A program made the translations under genes and the position numbers. Below, one piece after another: positions 15,702 through 24,520 of a DNA stretch of 64,000 nucleotides; within the stretch, counting starts at the first letter, position 1, and every line of letters starts with the position of its first letter. The DNA is from an uncultured Eubacteriales bacterium (GTDB taxonomy: Bacteria > Bacillota_A > Clostridia > Oscillospirales > Oscillospiraceae). The stretch spans positions 1 to 64,000 of the forward strand of contig ONPY01000004.1 of the NCBI GenBank assembly GCA_900319835.1. The letters run 5' to 3'. Under the pieces are notes generated by a model, which saw only the letters and a list, made by a program, of their open reading frames with translations, was not told the DNA's origin and did not search any database.

Positions 15702-15730
15702 AAAAATGCCCGAAGAGCCGTCTCTTCGAG
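15702..15730 (-). terminator. Attenuator terminator of the FMN riboswitch
   Basis: Minus-strand CTCGAAGAG/CTCTTCGGG stem followed by CATTTTTCTTT, between the aptamer and ribU. A competing upstream hairpin (GCCTCTGCG/CGCAGAAGC, 15748-15773) lies between the aptamer and this stem. Confidence 0.7.
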
Positions 15731-15775
15731 CAAACAAAAGCAAGGGCGCCTCTGCGCAAATGCAACGCAGAAGCC

Positions 15776-15920
15776 TCTTCTACCATCCGGACTGTACCGT
15801 CGGTACCGGGATTCCACCGGTTCGTGCCCTTTTCGCAAAGGGCTTGCGGACTGTGACCGCCGGCCGGGAATTGACGCCGGTCTTTTGTAAAACCGGGATC
15901 TCACCCTGCCTCGAAGATGC
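15776..15920 (-). ncRNA. FMN riboswitch (RFN element)
   Basis: On the minus strand the conserved RFN blocks occur in order: ATCTTCGAGGCAGGGTGA, then CCGGCGGTCACAGTCCGC, then GGTGGAATCCCGGTACCGAC, then ACAGTCCGGATGGTAGAAGA, whose end pairs with the beginning to form stem P1. It controls ribU, most likely by transcription termination at 15702-15730 when FMN is bound. Confidence 0.93.
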
Positions 15921-15924
15921 TTTG

Positions 15925-15953
15925 AGTATAGCACCGCGCACAGCCTTTGACAA
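15925..15953 (-). promoter_or_regulatory. Promoter for the FMN riboswitch-ribU transcript
   Basis: Minus strand TTGTCA, 17-base spacer, TATACT, immediately before the aptamer. Its -35 hexamer overlaps the -35 hexamer of the opposite promoter. Confidence 0.7.
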
Positions 15954-15975
15954 GAGGGAATTTGCGTTATAGAAT
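15947..15975 (+). promoter_or_regulatory. Promoter for the SLOG gene, overlapping the ribU promoter
   Basis: TTGACA, 17-base spacer, TAGAAT. The two -35 boxes occupy nearly the same bases (15947-15953), so the divergent promoters probably exclude one another. Confidence 0.65.
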
Positions 15976-16002
15976 GAGTGCATCAAATCTGCGGAGGCAT
16001 GT

Positions 16003-16503
16003 ATGGATCCTTCCCTTTCCGCCTGTTGTTTTACCGGCCATCGGCCGGAGAAGCTGCCCTGGGGCACGGATGAGCGGGACGCGCGGTGTGTGCGGCTGAA
16101 AGAAGAGCTCTTCTGCCATGTTGAGGGCGTCTATCTCGCCGGGTGTACGCACTTTATCTGCGGGATGGCCCGGGGCTGCGATTTTTATTTTGCCGAGGCG
16201 GTGCTGGCGCTGCGGCAGAAATACCCGGAGGTCACGCTGGAGGCCGCGATCCCCTGCGACACCCAGGCAAACGCATGGACGGCGGACGAGCGGCGGCGCT
16301 ATGACCATCTGATGGCCGAGTGCGACGAGGTGTGCTTTGTCGCACACGCCTACTCCCCCGGCTGCATGCAGCGGCGGAACCAGTATATGGTCGACCGCTC
16401 CTCGATTCTTCTCGCCGTGTTCAACGGCAGCGCGGGCGGGACGATGAATACGATCCTGTATGCGAAGAGAAAAGGACTGCAGGTCATCACGGTGGAGATT
16501 TAA
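16003..16503 (+). CDS. SLOG-domain protein, DUF1273/YpsA-like
   Basis: Rossmann-like nucleotide or ligand-binding protein of 166 residues. The N terminus CCFTGHRPEKLPWG is the family signature. FICGMARGCDFYFAEAVLALR resembles the SLOG phosphate-binding loop, and the C-terminal RNQYMVDRSSILLAVFNG followed by GGTMNTI is also typical. The biochemical role is not established for the family. It is a single-gene unit with its own promoter. Confidence 0.85.
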   Translation: MDPSLSACCFTGHRPEKLPWGTDERDARCVRLKEELFCHVEGVYLAGCTHFICGMARGCDFYFAEAVLALRQKYPEVTLEAAIPCDTQANAWTADERRRYDHLMAECDEVCFVAHAYSPGCMQRRNQYMVDRSSILLAVFNGSAGGTMNTILYAKRKGLQVITVEI

Positions 16504-16525
16504 GGCTGCCTTTCCTTTTGCTCAG

Positions 16526-16820
16526 GGAGAGACCTCATCCACCGCAAGCGGTCCCCCTGCCGGTTTGCCGCGGATGCCGTTTCCGGCACTCGTCTGAAGG
16601 CTCGTGCCGCAAAGCGGCGCGGCTGCACAAATTGCGTCCCGCCTTCCTCTGCCCCCGGCAGCGGCGGGACGCAATTCCCCCGAGGGGGAAGGCTATAAGA
16701 TAATACCTCATCCGTCGGACAAAGTCCGACACCTTCCCCAGAGGGGAAGGCTATAAGATAATACCTCATCCGTCGGACAAAGTCCGACACCTTCCCCAGA
16801 GGGGAAGGCTATAAGGTAAC
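16526..16820. repeat. Cluster of palindromic repeats (58-base tandem units plus structured copy 2)
   Basis: Two identical 58-base units (16685-16800) and part of a third (to 16820), each holding GTCGGAC AAA GTCCGAC and CCTTCCCC AGA GGGGAAGG hairpins. To their left is another unit, CCTCATCCACCGC...GAGGGGGAAGG, interrupted by a segment that includes the second copy (16607-16676) of the structured repeat at 22-91. The 401-base gap holds no gene that I can see. A unit of the same design lies at 60553-60602. Confidence 0.8.
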
Positions 16821-16835
16821 TTTATTATATTATAT

Positions 16836-16868
16836 AAAAAACCACGCTCCCGGGGGAGCGTGGTTTTT
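16836..16868 (-). terminator. cstA terminator
   Basis: Stem CCACGCTCCC/GGGAGCGTGG with T runs on both sides, 37 bases beyond the cstA stop codon. Confidence 0.85.
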
Positions 16869-16904
16869 GCTATGTTTGGTTTTGCAGAAGCTTAAGCGAA
16901 AAGC

Positions 16905-18614
16905 TTAGGCCTTCTTGGCCTTGGCCTGAGCGGCGAGCGTCTTGAACGCCATGACGGCGAGGTCGATCGCCAGAACGACCAGGACGATGCTCCAGATAAC
17001 CTGGAAGTAGGTGCCCCACTGAGCGCCGGCAAGAATGGTCTTGAAGCCGTTGACGATAGTGAAGCAGAGAGCGGTGATGGTCGCGCAGAGCATGAAGACC
17101 ATCGGGAAGTAGAACATCTTGTTGTTGCGGCCGATCTTGCCGAGCCAGGTGCAGACAGCCAGCATCGCGATGGAGGCGAGCAGCTGGTTGGCAGCGCCGA
17201 ACACGCTCCAGATCTGGGACAGAGCCATGAAGCCCATGCCGCAGCCGATGATGACCATGATCAGCGTGGACACGATCGGGGTGGTGAAGAACTTGGCAGC
17301 GCCGGTCAGGTCTTCGTGGGTCTTTCCTTCGGGAGTGAGGAGCTCGGCGAAGAGGTAACGGCAAAGACGAGTGGCGGAGTCAAGAGAGGTCAGCGCGAAG
17401 ACGGAGACAGCCAGCGTGAACAGGTTGTAGATCACGGCGTAGCTCTTCTCGCCAGCGAAGGACGCGAACATGGTAGCAATACCACCGGCGAAGATCGTGG
17501 GAGGCGCGGAGAGCTGGAACTTGTCGCCGCCGCCGGCGGAGGTCTGAGACCACACAACGCCGATAGCGATCAGGGAGATAACGCCAAGAGCGGACTCGAC
17601 GATCATGGAGCCGTAGCCGATGATCTGGGCATCCTTCTCGTTGTCGATCTGCTTGGAGGAAGTACCGGAGGAGATCAGGGAGTGGAAGCCGGAGCAGGCG
17701 CCGCAGGCGACCGTGATGAACAGGAACGGGAACAGGGGCTGGCCGGCCGGGTTCTTCCAGCCGTAGAAGGCGGGAGCTTCGACCGTGGCGGCACCGGTGA
17801 AGGTGGCGCCGACGATGGAGATGACAGCGATGATCATCATGCCGTAGAGCAGGAAGGAGCTGAGGTAGTCACGCGGCTGGAGCAGGATCCAGACAGGCAG
17901 CAGAGAAGCGACCGTGACGTAGACCGCGATGAAGAGCACCCAGAAGGTACGGCTGAAGTGCAGGCCGATGAACTGGCCGAGCACAACGATGAGAACGATG
18001 CCGATGATGCCGATGATCGTGGCAGGGCCGATCTTGGCGTTCTTGCGGTACACGAAGAAGCCGAAGATAGCGGCGATGACGATGAAGAGGATGGAGGTCA
18101 TGGCCGTGGAGCCGTTGGCCGCATAGGTGGGGGCGGCAGGATCGACAGAAACGAAGGTGCCGGCCACGACAGCGGTGAAGGAGGCGATGACCAGGATCAG
18201 AACGGCGAGGGCGAAGACGATGAAGAGGCGCTGGGCCTTGATGCCCATGGAGTCCTTCATGACCTGGCCGATGGAGCCGCCGTTGTGACGGATAGAGGCG
18301 AACAGAGCGCCGAAGTCGTGCATGGCGCCAAAGAAGATGCCGCCGAGCACACACCACAGGAAAACGGGGACCCAACCAAAGACGGCAGCCTGGATCGGTC
18401 CGTTAATGGGGCCGGCGCCGGCGATGGAGGAGAAATGGTGACCCATCAGGACGGCGGGGTTGGCAGGAACGAAGTCCTTTCCGTCGTACGCTGTATGAGC
18501 CGGGGTCTCGCGATTGGGGTCAACGCCCCACTGCTTGGCCAGCCAGCTGCCGTAGAACACGTAGCCGAGAGCCAGAGCGACGATCGCGATCAAGAGGATC
18601 AACAATGCACTCAT
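16905..18614 (-). CDS. cstA: Carbon starvation protein A family transporter
   Basis: Polytopic membrane transporter (peptides or pyruvate in characterised members), 569 residues, about 14-16 helices. Family signatures are GHHFSSIAGAGPINGPIQAA near residue 58, GGIFFGAMHDFGALFASIRH, and HSLISSGTSSKQIDNEKDAQ. The C terminus is lysine-rich. The start at 18614 is chosen because AAGGAG lies at the right distance, while the upstream GTG would overlap it. It is preceded by a small gene of unknown function that probably shares its transcript. Confidence 0.93.
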   Translation of the reverse strand: MSALLILLIAIVALALGYVFYGSWLAKQWGVDPNRETPAHTAYDGKDFVPANPAVLMGHHFSSIAGAGPINGPIQAAVFGWVPVFLWCVLGGIFFGAMHDFGALFASIRHNGGSIGQVMKDSMGIKAQRLFIVFALAVLILVIASFTAVVAGTFVSVDPAAPTYAANGSTAMTSILFIVIAAIFGFFVYRKNAKIGPATIIGIIGIVLIVVLGQFIGLHFSRTFWVLFIAVYVTVASLLPVWILLQPRDYLSSFLLYGMMIIAVISIVGATFTGAATVEAPAFYGWKNPAGQPLFPFLFITVACGACSGFHSLISSGTSSKQIDNEKDAQIIGYGSMIVESALGVISLIAIGVVWSQTSAGGGDKFQLSAPPTIFAGGIATMFASFAGEKSYAVIYNLFTLAVSVFALTSLDSATRLCRYLFAELLTPEGKTHEDLTGAAKFFTTPIVSTLIMVIIGCGMGFMALSQIWSVFGAANQLLASIAMLAVCTWLGKIGRNNKMFYFPMVFMLCATITALCFTIVNGFKTILAGAQWGTYFQVIWSIVLVVLAIDLAVMAFKTLAAQAKAKKA

Positions 18615-18642
18615 ACTTTTCACTCCTTAGATGAAAAAGTTT

Positions 18643-19188
18643 TTATTTGCCATTGTCCGGCGTCTCCTCATGGCGCAGGGCAAACAGCTTACCAAAGAAT
18701 GTTTCCAGGTCATGGCCGACCCGGTTGGCGTATGTCTTTTCCTTGCTTAAATCCACCGCGGCGGCGAGCAGCTCGGTATAACCCTCGGTGGAGAGAAAGC
18801 CGTAGGATTTCGAAAAATGCTTCTTTCTGACGGCGGCGACTGTCGCCTCGTCAAGAGAATCGGCGATCAGGATGACCTTGCAGTTGGTGTACTGGTGCTG
18901 CTTGTGGGGTTTGACCTTCGGGAGCATCTCCCGGAGAGAGAAGTCCATGCACTTCTCCGCGAGCGCCGCGTCAAACGACGGAGCGGAGAAAACGAAGCAG
19001 TATTCGTATTTTTCATTGCTCCAGATGTTGGCGCTCTTGACGAAGAAATACTGCTCGTCCCTTACCTTGTACTCGGCCCGGAAGGCCAGGGGCAGCTCCT
19101 CTTCCCCTTCCTCGGCGGGAAGGATGGTATAGTAGGCGCTGTAGGCGTCCTTGACGATCTCAAGAAATGTCGCGCGGTCGATCGCCAT
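18643..19188 (-). CDS. Conserved hypothetical protein upstream of cstA
   Basis: A protein of 181 residues that I do not recognise. It starts MAIDRATFLEIVKDAYSAYY after GGGAGG, has no signal peptide or membrane helix, and contains LAFRAEYKVRDEQYFFVKSANIWSNEKYEYCFVFSA and a charged C-terminal half (SKEKTYANRVGHDLETFFGKLF). It lies 28 bases upstream of cstA on the same strand. A role linked to cstA is suggested only by position. Confidence 0.75.
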   Translation of the reverse strand: MAIDRATFLEIVKDAYSAYYTILPAEEGEEELPLAFRAEYKVRDEQYFFVKSANIWSNEKYEYCFVFSAPSFDAALAEKCMDFSLREMLPKVKPHKQHQYTNCKVILIADSLDEATVAAVRKKHFSKSYGFLSTEGYTELLAAAVDLSKEKTYANRVGHDLETFFGKLFALRHEETPDNGK

Positions 19189-19369
19189 GACGTACCTCCC
19201 AAAAATGAACAAATTATGACTACAACGTAATATACAACAATTCTTCAAAAAATTCAATAGTCTTTTGGTATTTTTGTTTATAATTGTTTAACGCGCTGCC
19301 GTGCTGTTCTCTCCTCCTCCCCTCTGTTTGCGCAAACGGAGCTCTTTTCCCGGAATTGCGCTTTTTTGA

Positions 19370-19398
19370 TTTACAAAGGGCGGAAATTGTTGTATCAT
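19370..19398 (+). promoter_or_regulatory. Probable promoter of the RlmL-like gene
   Basis: TTTACA, 17-base spacer, TATCAT, 38 bases before the start codon. Confidence 0.55.
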
Positions 19399-19436
19399 GT
19401 TCTTCAATCCGTATTCAAGCAGAAAAAGGACGTATT

Positions 19437-20552
19437 ATGGAATATACTTTATGTGTTCCCTGCCTGCTGGGGCTTGAGGCGCCCATTGCCGACGAGCTGC
19501 GCAGGCTGGAAATGAAAAATGTCGCCGCCGACAACGGCCGCGTCTGCTTTACCGGCGACGAGAGGGACATTGCCCGCGCCAACATCAATCTGCGCGTGGG
19601 CGAGCGTGTGCTGCTGGAGCTCGGCAGCTTTGAGGCCAGGAGCTTTGACGAGCTCTTTGAGCGGACAAAGGCCCTGCCCTGGGAGAGCGTGCTGCCCCGC
19701 GACGCCGCCTTTCCCGTAAAAGGATACAGTCTCAACTCGCAGCTTTTCTCCGTCAGCGACTGCCAGAAGATCATCAAGAAGGCGATCGTCGAGCGGCTCA
19801 AGAGCGTGTACGGCATCGAGTGGTTTGCCGAATCCGGCGCGCTGTATCAGGTGCAGTTCTCGATCATGAAGGACCGCGTCAGCCTCTCGCTCGACACCTC
19901 GGGAGAAGGGCTGCACAAGCGCGGCTACCGTCCGGCGCACAACGCCGCCCCGCTCAAGGAGACGATGGCCGCCGCCATGGTCGGCTTTTCGCGCTACCGC
20001 GGGAAGGACGATTTCTGCGACCCCTTCTGCGGCAGCGGCACGCTCCCGATCGAGGCGGCGCTGATCGCCCTGAACCGGGCCCCCGGTCTTTCCCGCGGCT
20101 TTTCCGCCATGCGCTGGGACTGGATCGACACGCACGTTTGGGAGGAAGCCCGCGACGAAGCCCGGGCAAAGGAATTCCACGGTTCATACAACATCGTCGG
20201 CTCGGATATCGACGCACATTCCGTGAAGCTTGCCCAGGAAAACGCCGCGCGCGCCGGCGTGGGCAACATCGTGCGCTTTGAGGTGGCCGACGCGACGAAA
20301 TTTGCGCGCACGACCACGCGCGGCGTGATCGTGACCAATCCCCCCTACGGCGAACGCATCGGCGAAAAGAACGAGGCGGAGGAGCTCTACCGCGCGTTTG
20401 GCGCGGCATGGCGCAGAAGTGAAAACTGGAAGCTGTATCTGCTCTCCTCGCACACGGAATTTGAGCGCTGCTTCGGCGCCGAGGCCGACCGCAAGAGGAA
20501 GCTGTATAACGGTATGATCAAATGCGACCTCTTCATGTACTATAAGAGGTAA
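19437..20552 (+). CDS. THUMP-domain 23S rRNA guanine-N2 methyltransferase, RlmL N-domain type
   Basis: RNA methyltransferase of 371 residues. An N-terminal ferredoxin-like/THUMP RNA-binding region (about 1-155) is followed by a Rossmann methyltransferase with DPFCGSGTLPIEAALIALNRAPG, GSDIDAHSVKLAQENA and the catalytic VTNPPYGERIG. This is the short Gram-positive form that lacks the RlmK half. The start at 19437 has AAAGGA upstream. It leads a three-gene set with the lipid kinase and a membrane protein. Confidence 0.92.
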   Translation: MEYTLCVPCLLGLEAPIADELRRLEMKNVAADNGRVCFTGDERDIARANINLRVGERVLLELGSFEARSFDELFERTKALPWESVLPRDAAFPVKGYSLNSQLFSVSDCQKIIKKAIVERLKSVYGIEWFAESGALYQVQFSIMKDRVSLSLDTSGEGLHKRGYRPAHNAAPLKETMAAAMVGFSRYRGKDDFCDPFCGSGTLPIEAALIALNRAPGLSRGFSAMRWDWIDTHVWEEARDEARAKEFHGSYNIVGSDIDAHSVKLAQENAARAGVGNIVRFEVADATKFARTTTRGVIVTNPPYGERIGEKNEAEELYRAFGAAWRRSENWKLYLLSSHTEFERCFGAEADRKRKLYNGMIKCDLFMYYKR

Positions 20553-20599
20553 ACGCTGACTTATATATAAAAAGAAAAGGCAGTAAGGACAAAAGAGAA

Positions 20600-21517
20600 A
20601 TGAAGCATCTGTTCATCGTCAACCCCATCGCGGGAGGAAGCGATAAGACCGAGGAGGTCCGCGCAAAGGTCGTCTCGGCCTTTGCCCAGCGCAGGGATGA
20701 GGAATGGGAGATCTATGTGACCAAAGCGCCGCAGGACGCGACGGCAAAGATCCGTGCCGAAGCGGAGAGCGGAGAAGAGCTGCGCGTATACGCCTGCGGC
20801 GGCGACGGGACCTTCAACGAGTGCGCCTCCGGCGCCGTCGGACAGGCGAATGTCGCGGTGTGCCCCTTCCCCACCGGAACGGGCAACGACTTCTGCCGCA
20901 TGTTCGGCAGGGAGAAGGATCTGTTCCGTGATCTTGACGCGCTGCTTGCGGGGAGTGTGCATCCGATCGACGCGATCGCGTGCAATGGACGCTACAGCGT
21001 GAACATCTGCTCGGTGGGCATCGATGCGCGCATCGGCACGAACGCGCACAAGTACCCCACCCTTCCCCTCCTGGGCGGGGCGGGGGCCTATGTGGCCGCC
21101 GCCGCCATCGAGATGTGGAAGGGCATTGCCCGTCCCATGCATATCACCGCCGAGGGCTTTGACGTCAGGGGCGCGTTTACGCTTGCCTGCGCGTGCAACG
21201 GCCGCTTCTACGGCGGCGGCTTCAACCCCAGTCTGGACGCGCGGCCCGACGACGGCGAGCTTGACATGTTCATCGTGCGCAAGGTCAATCTTGCGCAGTT
21301 TGCCGTGCTGATCGGCCGTTACGCCGCCGGCCACGCGGCCGAGATGACAAAGTTTGTCACCCATCTCAAGGGCAGCTGGATCACGATCGAATTTGAGGAT
21401 GAGAACGTCATCAACCTCGACGGCGAGGCGCTGTTTACGAAAAAAGCCGAGATGAAGGTCCTGCCCGGCGCGGTCAGGCTGATCGTCCCGCGCGGGATGA
21501 CGTTTTTTGATGCATGA
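20600..21517 (+). CDS. Diacylglycerol/lipid kinase family protein (DgkB/YegS type)
   Basis: Soluble lipid kinase of 305 residues, probably recycling diacylglycerol to phosphatidic acid. HLFIVNPIAGGSDKTEEV is the N-terminal signature and YACGGDGTFNECASGAV the ATP-binding GGDGT motif. CPFPTGTGNDFCRMFG and the late YGGGFNPSLDARPDDGELD are also family blocks. It is followed after 18 bases by a membrane protein gene. Confidence 0.9.
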   Translation: MKHLFIVNPIAGGSDKTEEVRAKVVSAFAQRRDEEWEIYVTKAPQDATAKIRAEAESGEELRVYACGGDGTFNECASGAVGQANVAVCPFPTGTGNDFCRMFGREKDLFRDLDALLAGSVHPIDAIACNGRYSVNICSVGIDARIGTNAHKYPTLPLLGGAGAYVAAAAIEMWKGIARPMHITAEGFDVRGAFTLACACNGRFYGGGFNPSLDARPDDGELDMFIVRKVNLAQFAVLIGRYAAGHAAEMTKFVTHLKGSWITIEFEDENVINLDGEALFTKKAEMKVLPGAVRLIVPRGMTFFDA

Positions 21518-21535
21518 CAGGGAGGCAGGAGAAGA

Positions 21536-22072
21536 ATGGAAGTCAAATTTGAAAACTGCTGCACGCTGACGCGCGACGCGCTGCTGGCCATGAACCGCCG
21601 CAACCGCAATCCCATTTTTGTCGCGGCCGTGTTTGTACTCTGCGCCGCCTATCTCGTCAACGGCGTCCGCGCGGCAATCGCGGGCTATCCCTCGGGGCTG
21701 GCCGCGCCGCTGATCTGCGCAGTGGTGCTGGGTGTCTTTGCGTATTTTCTGCCGAACATGCAGGCTGCCGTGGAGTACCGCAAAAACGCCGTGGCCTTCG
21801 GGCGCGATGCCAGGTGTATCACCAAATTTTATGATGACAAGTTCGTGGTTGAAAACCTGACGAACGGAAAAATTGCCTCGATCCCCTACACGCGGATCCG
21901 TAAGGTGGCCGAAGATGAGCGCTATGTTTTTCTGCTGCTGGACACCCGGGTGATCTCGCCGGTGGACAAGACGGATTTTATCGGCGGAAAGGCAGAGGAC
22001 TTTGTTCCCTTTATTACGGCCAAAGCCGTCAACACCAAGCGCGGCGGCGGCAAGCCGGACAACACACTGTGA
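21536..22072 (+). CDS. YcxB-like membrane protein
   Basis: Protein of 178 residues with two adjacent membrane helices (about 27-45 and 53-75) and a cytosolic C-terminal domain containing YDDKFVVENLTNGKIASIPYTRIRKVAEDERYVFLLLD, the pattern of YcxB-type domains. The role is unknown. It probably shares a transcript with the lipid kinase gene. Confidence 0.75.
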   Translation: MEVKFENCCTLTRDALLAMNRRNRNPIFVAAVFVLCAAYLVNGVRAAIAGYPSGLAAPLICAVVLGVFAYFLPNMQAAVEYRKNAVAFGRDARCITKFYDDKFVVENLTNGKIASIPYTRIRKVAEDERYVFLLLDTRVISPVDKTDFIGGKAEDFVPFITAKAVNTKRGGGKPDNTL

Positions 22073-22136
22073 GCACGGGCGCAAAACTTGTCACAAAAAT
22101 TTCATAAAAATTTCCGCATTTTTCCCTGTCAAGGGC

Positions 22137-22164
22137 TTGCAAAAAAGAAAAAATGTGGTATAGT
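22137..22164 (+). promoter_or_regulatory. groESL promoter
   Basis: TTGCAA, 16-base spacer, TATAGT, directly upstream of the CIRCE operator. Confidence 0.75.
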
Positions 22165-22172
22165 AAGCATCG

Positions 22173-22199
22173 TTAGCACTCCGGTATTTTGAGTGCTAA
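22173..22199 (+). promoter_or_regulatory. CIRCE operator (HrcA site)
   Basis: TTAGCACTC, nine bases, GAGTGCTAA: a perfect match to the CIRCE inverted repeat. It implies HrcA repression of groESL relieved by heat shock; hrcA itself is outside the window. Confidence 0.97.
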
Positions 22200-22242
22200 C
22201 GATGTTGATTTTTGTAAGTAAAGTATTTGGAGGTATATAGGT

Positions 22243-22527
22243 ATGAAACTCAAACCCTTGGCCGACAGAGTCGTTCTGAAGCAGAACGCAGCGGAGGAGC
22301 GCACCTCCTCCGGCATTTTCCTCACCCCCGCCTCGCAGGAGAAACCCGAGGTCTATGAGGTCGTCGAGGTTGGCCCCGGCGGCATCGTGGACGGCAACGA
22401 GGTCAAAATGGTCGTCTCCGCGGGCGATCAGGTGCTGGTTGGCAAGTACAGCGGCACGAAGGTCAAGCTCGACGAGGTCGAGTACACCATCGTCCGTCAG
22501 GGCGATATTCTCGCGGTCATTGCGTAA
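22243..22527 (+). CDS. groS: Co-chaperonin GroES
   Basis: Heptameric lid of the GroEL chamber, 94 residues. It starts MKLKPLADRVVLKQNAAEERT, has the mobile-loop SSGIFLTPASQEKP and ends DEVEYTIVRQGDILAVIA, all typical. First gene of the CIRCE-controlled operon, 20 bases before groEL. Confidence 0.98.
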   Translation: MKLKPLADRVVLKQNAAEERTSSGIFLTPASQEKPEVYEVVEVGPGGIVDGNEVKMVVSAGDQVLVGKYSGTKVKLDEVEYTIVRQGDILAVIA

Positions 22528-22544
22528 TTACAGGAGGTTCTTGA

Positions 22545-24176
<1,632 letters not shown>

Positions 24177-24311
24177 GTTGTAACTTTCGAGTGAGAAAGC
24201 AAGCAAATTAGTATCTATTCTTCATGAAAGCGCAAACTTTTAAATGTGAAAAGTTCGAGCTTACGCAGACCTTACGCAGAAAGCTTTGCGCCTAATGAGT
24301 AACTATGAAGA

Positions 24312-24350
24312 AGCCTCTGAATCATCAAATGGTTCAGAGGCTTTTTCATT
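24312..24350 (+). terminator. groESL terminator
   Basis: AGCCTCTGAA/TTCAGAGGCT stem followed by TTTTTCATT. Confidence 0.85.
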
Positions 24351-24405
24351 ACTGGATCTCAAACGCTGCATAGTCCAGGCTTCCGCCGCCCTCGTAGACG
24401 AAATA
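24349..24405 (-). pseudogene. 3' remnant of a lost gene, possibly a carbohydrate-binding module
   Basis: Nineteen in-frame codons on the minus strand read IYFVYEGGGSLDYAAFEIQ and then stop. The pattern resembles the end of CBM6-type modules. The frame is cut three bases from the left island hairpin, so the rest of the gene may have been lost when the island arrived. The stretch is too short for certainty. Confidence 0.35.
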
Positions 24406-24407
24406 TA

Positions 24408-24455
24408 GATCCCCCAGGGAATGAGCTTTCGCTCGTCCCCTGGGGGTTTTCGATC
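24408..24455. repeat. Left island-flanking hairpin repeat
   Basis: GATCCCCCAGGGAATGAGCT, then TTCGCTCGTCCCC and TGGGGG with a T run. It nearly matches 54073-54118 (a two-base insertion and one base missing). It also works as a terminator for the pyrophosphatase gene. The two copies bracket the whole central metabolic block. Confidence 0.7.
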
Positions 24456-24520
24456 AAAGCGTATTGCTCAAGAGCAGCAGCTTCTTCCCTTCTCTCGATC
24501 CATAGTCAGCGTTTCCAGCA

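Noticed and set aside
16685..16820. CRISPR array
   Set aside because: The units are directly tandem, identical through their full 58 bases, with no variable spacers and no cas genes.
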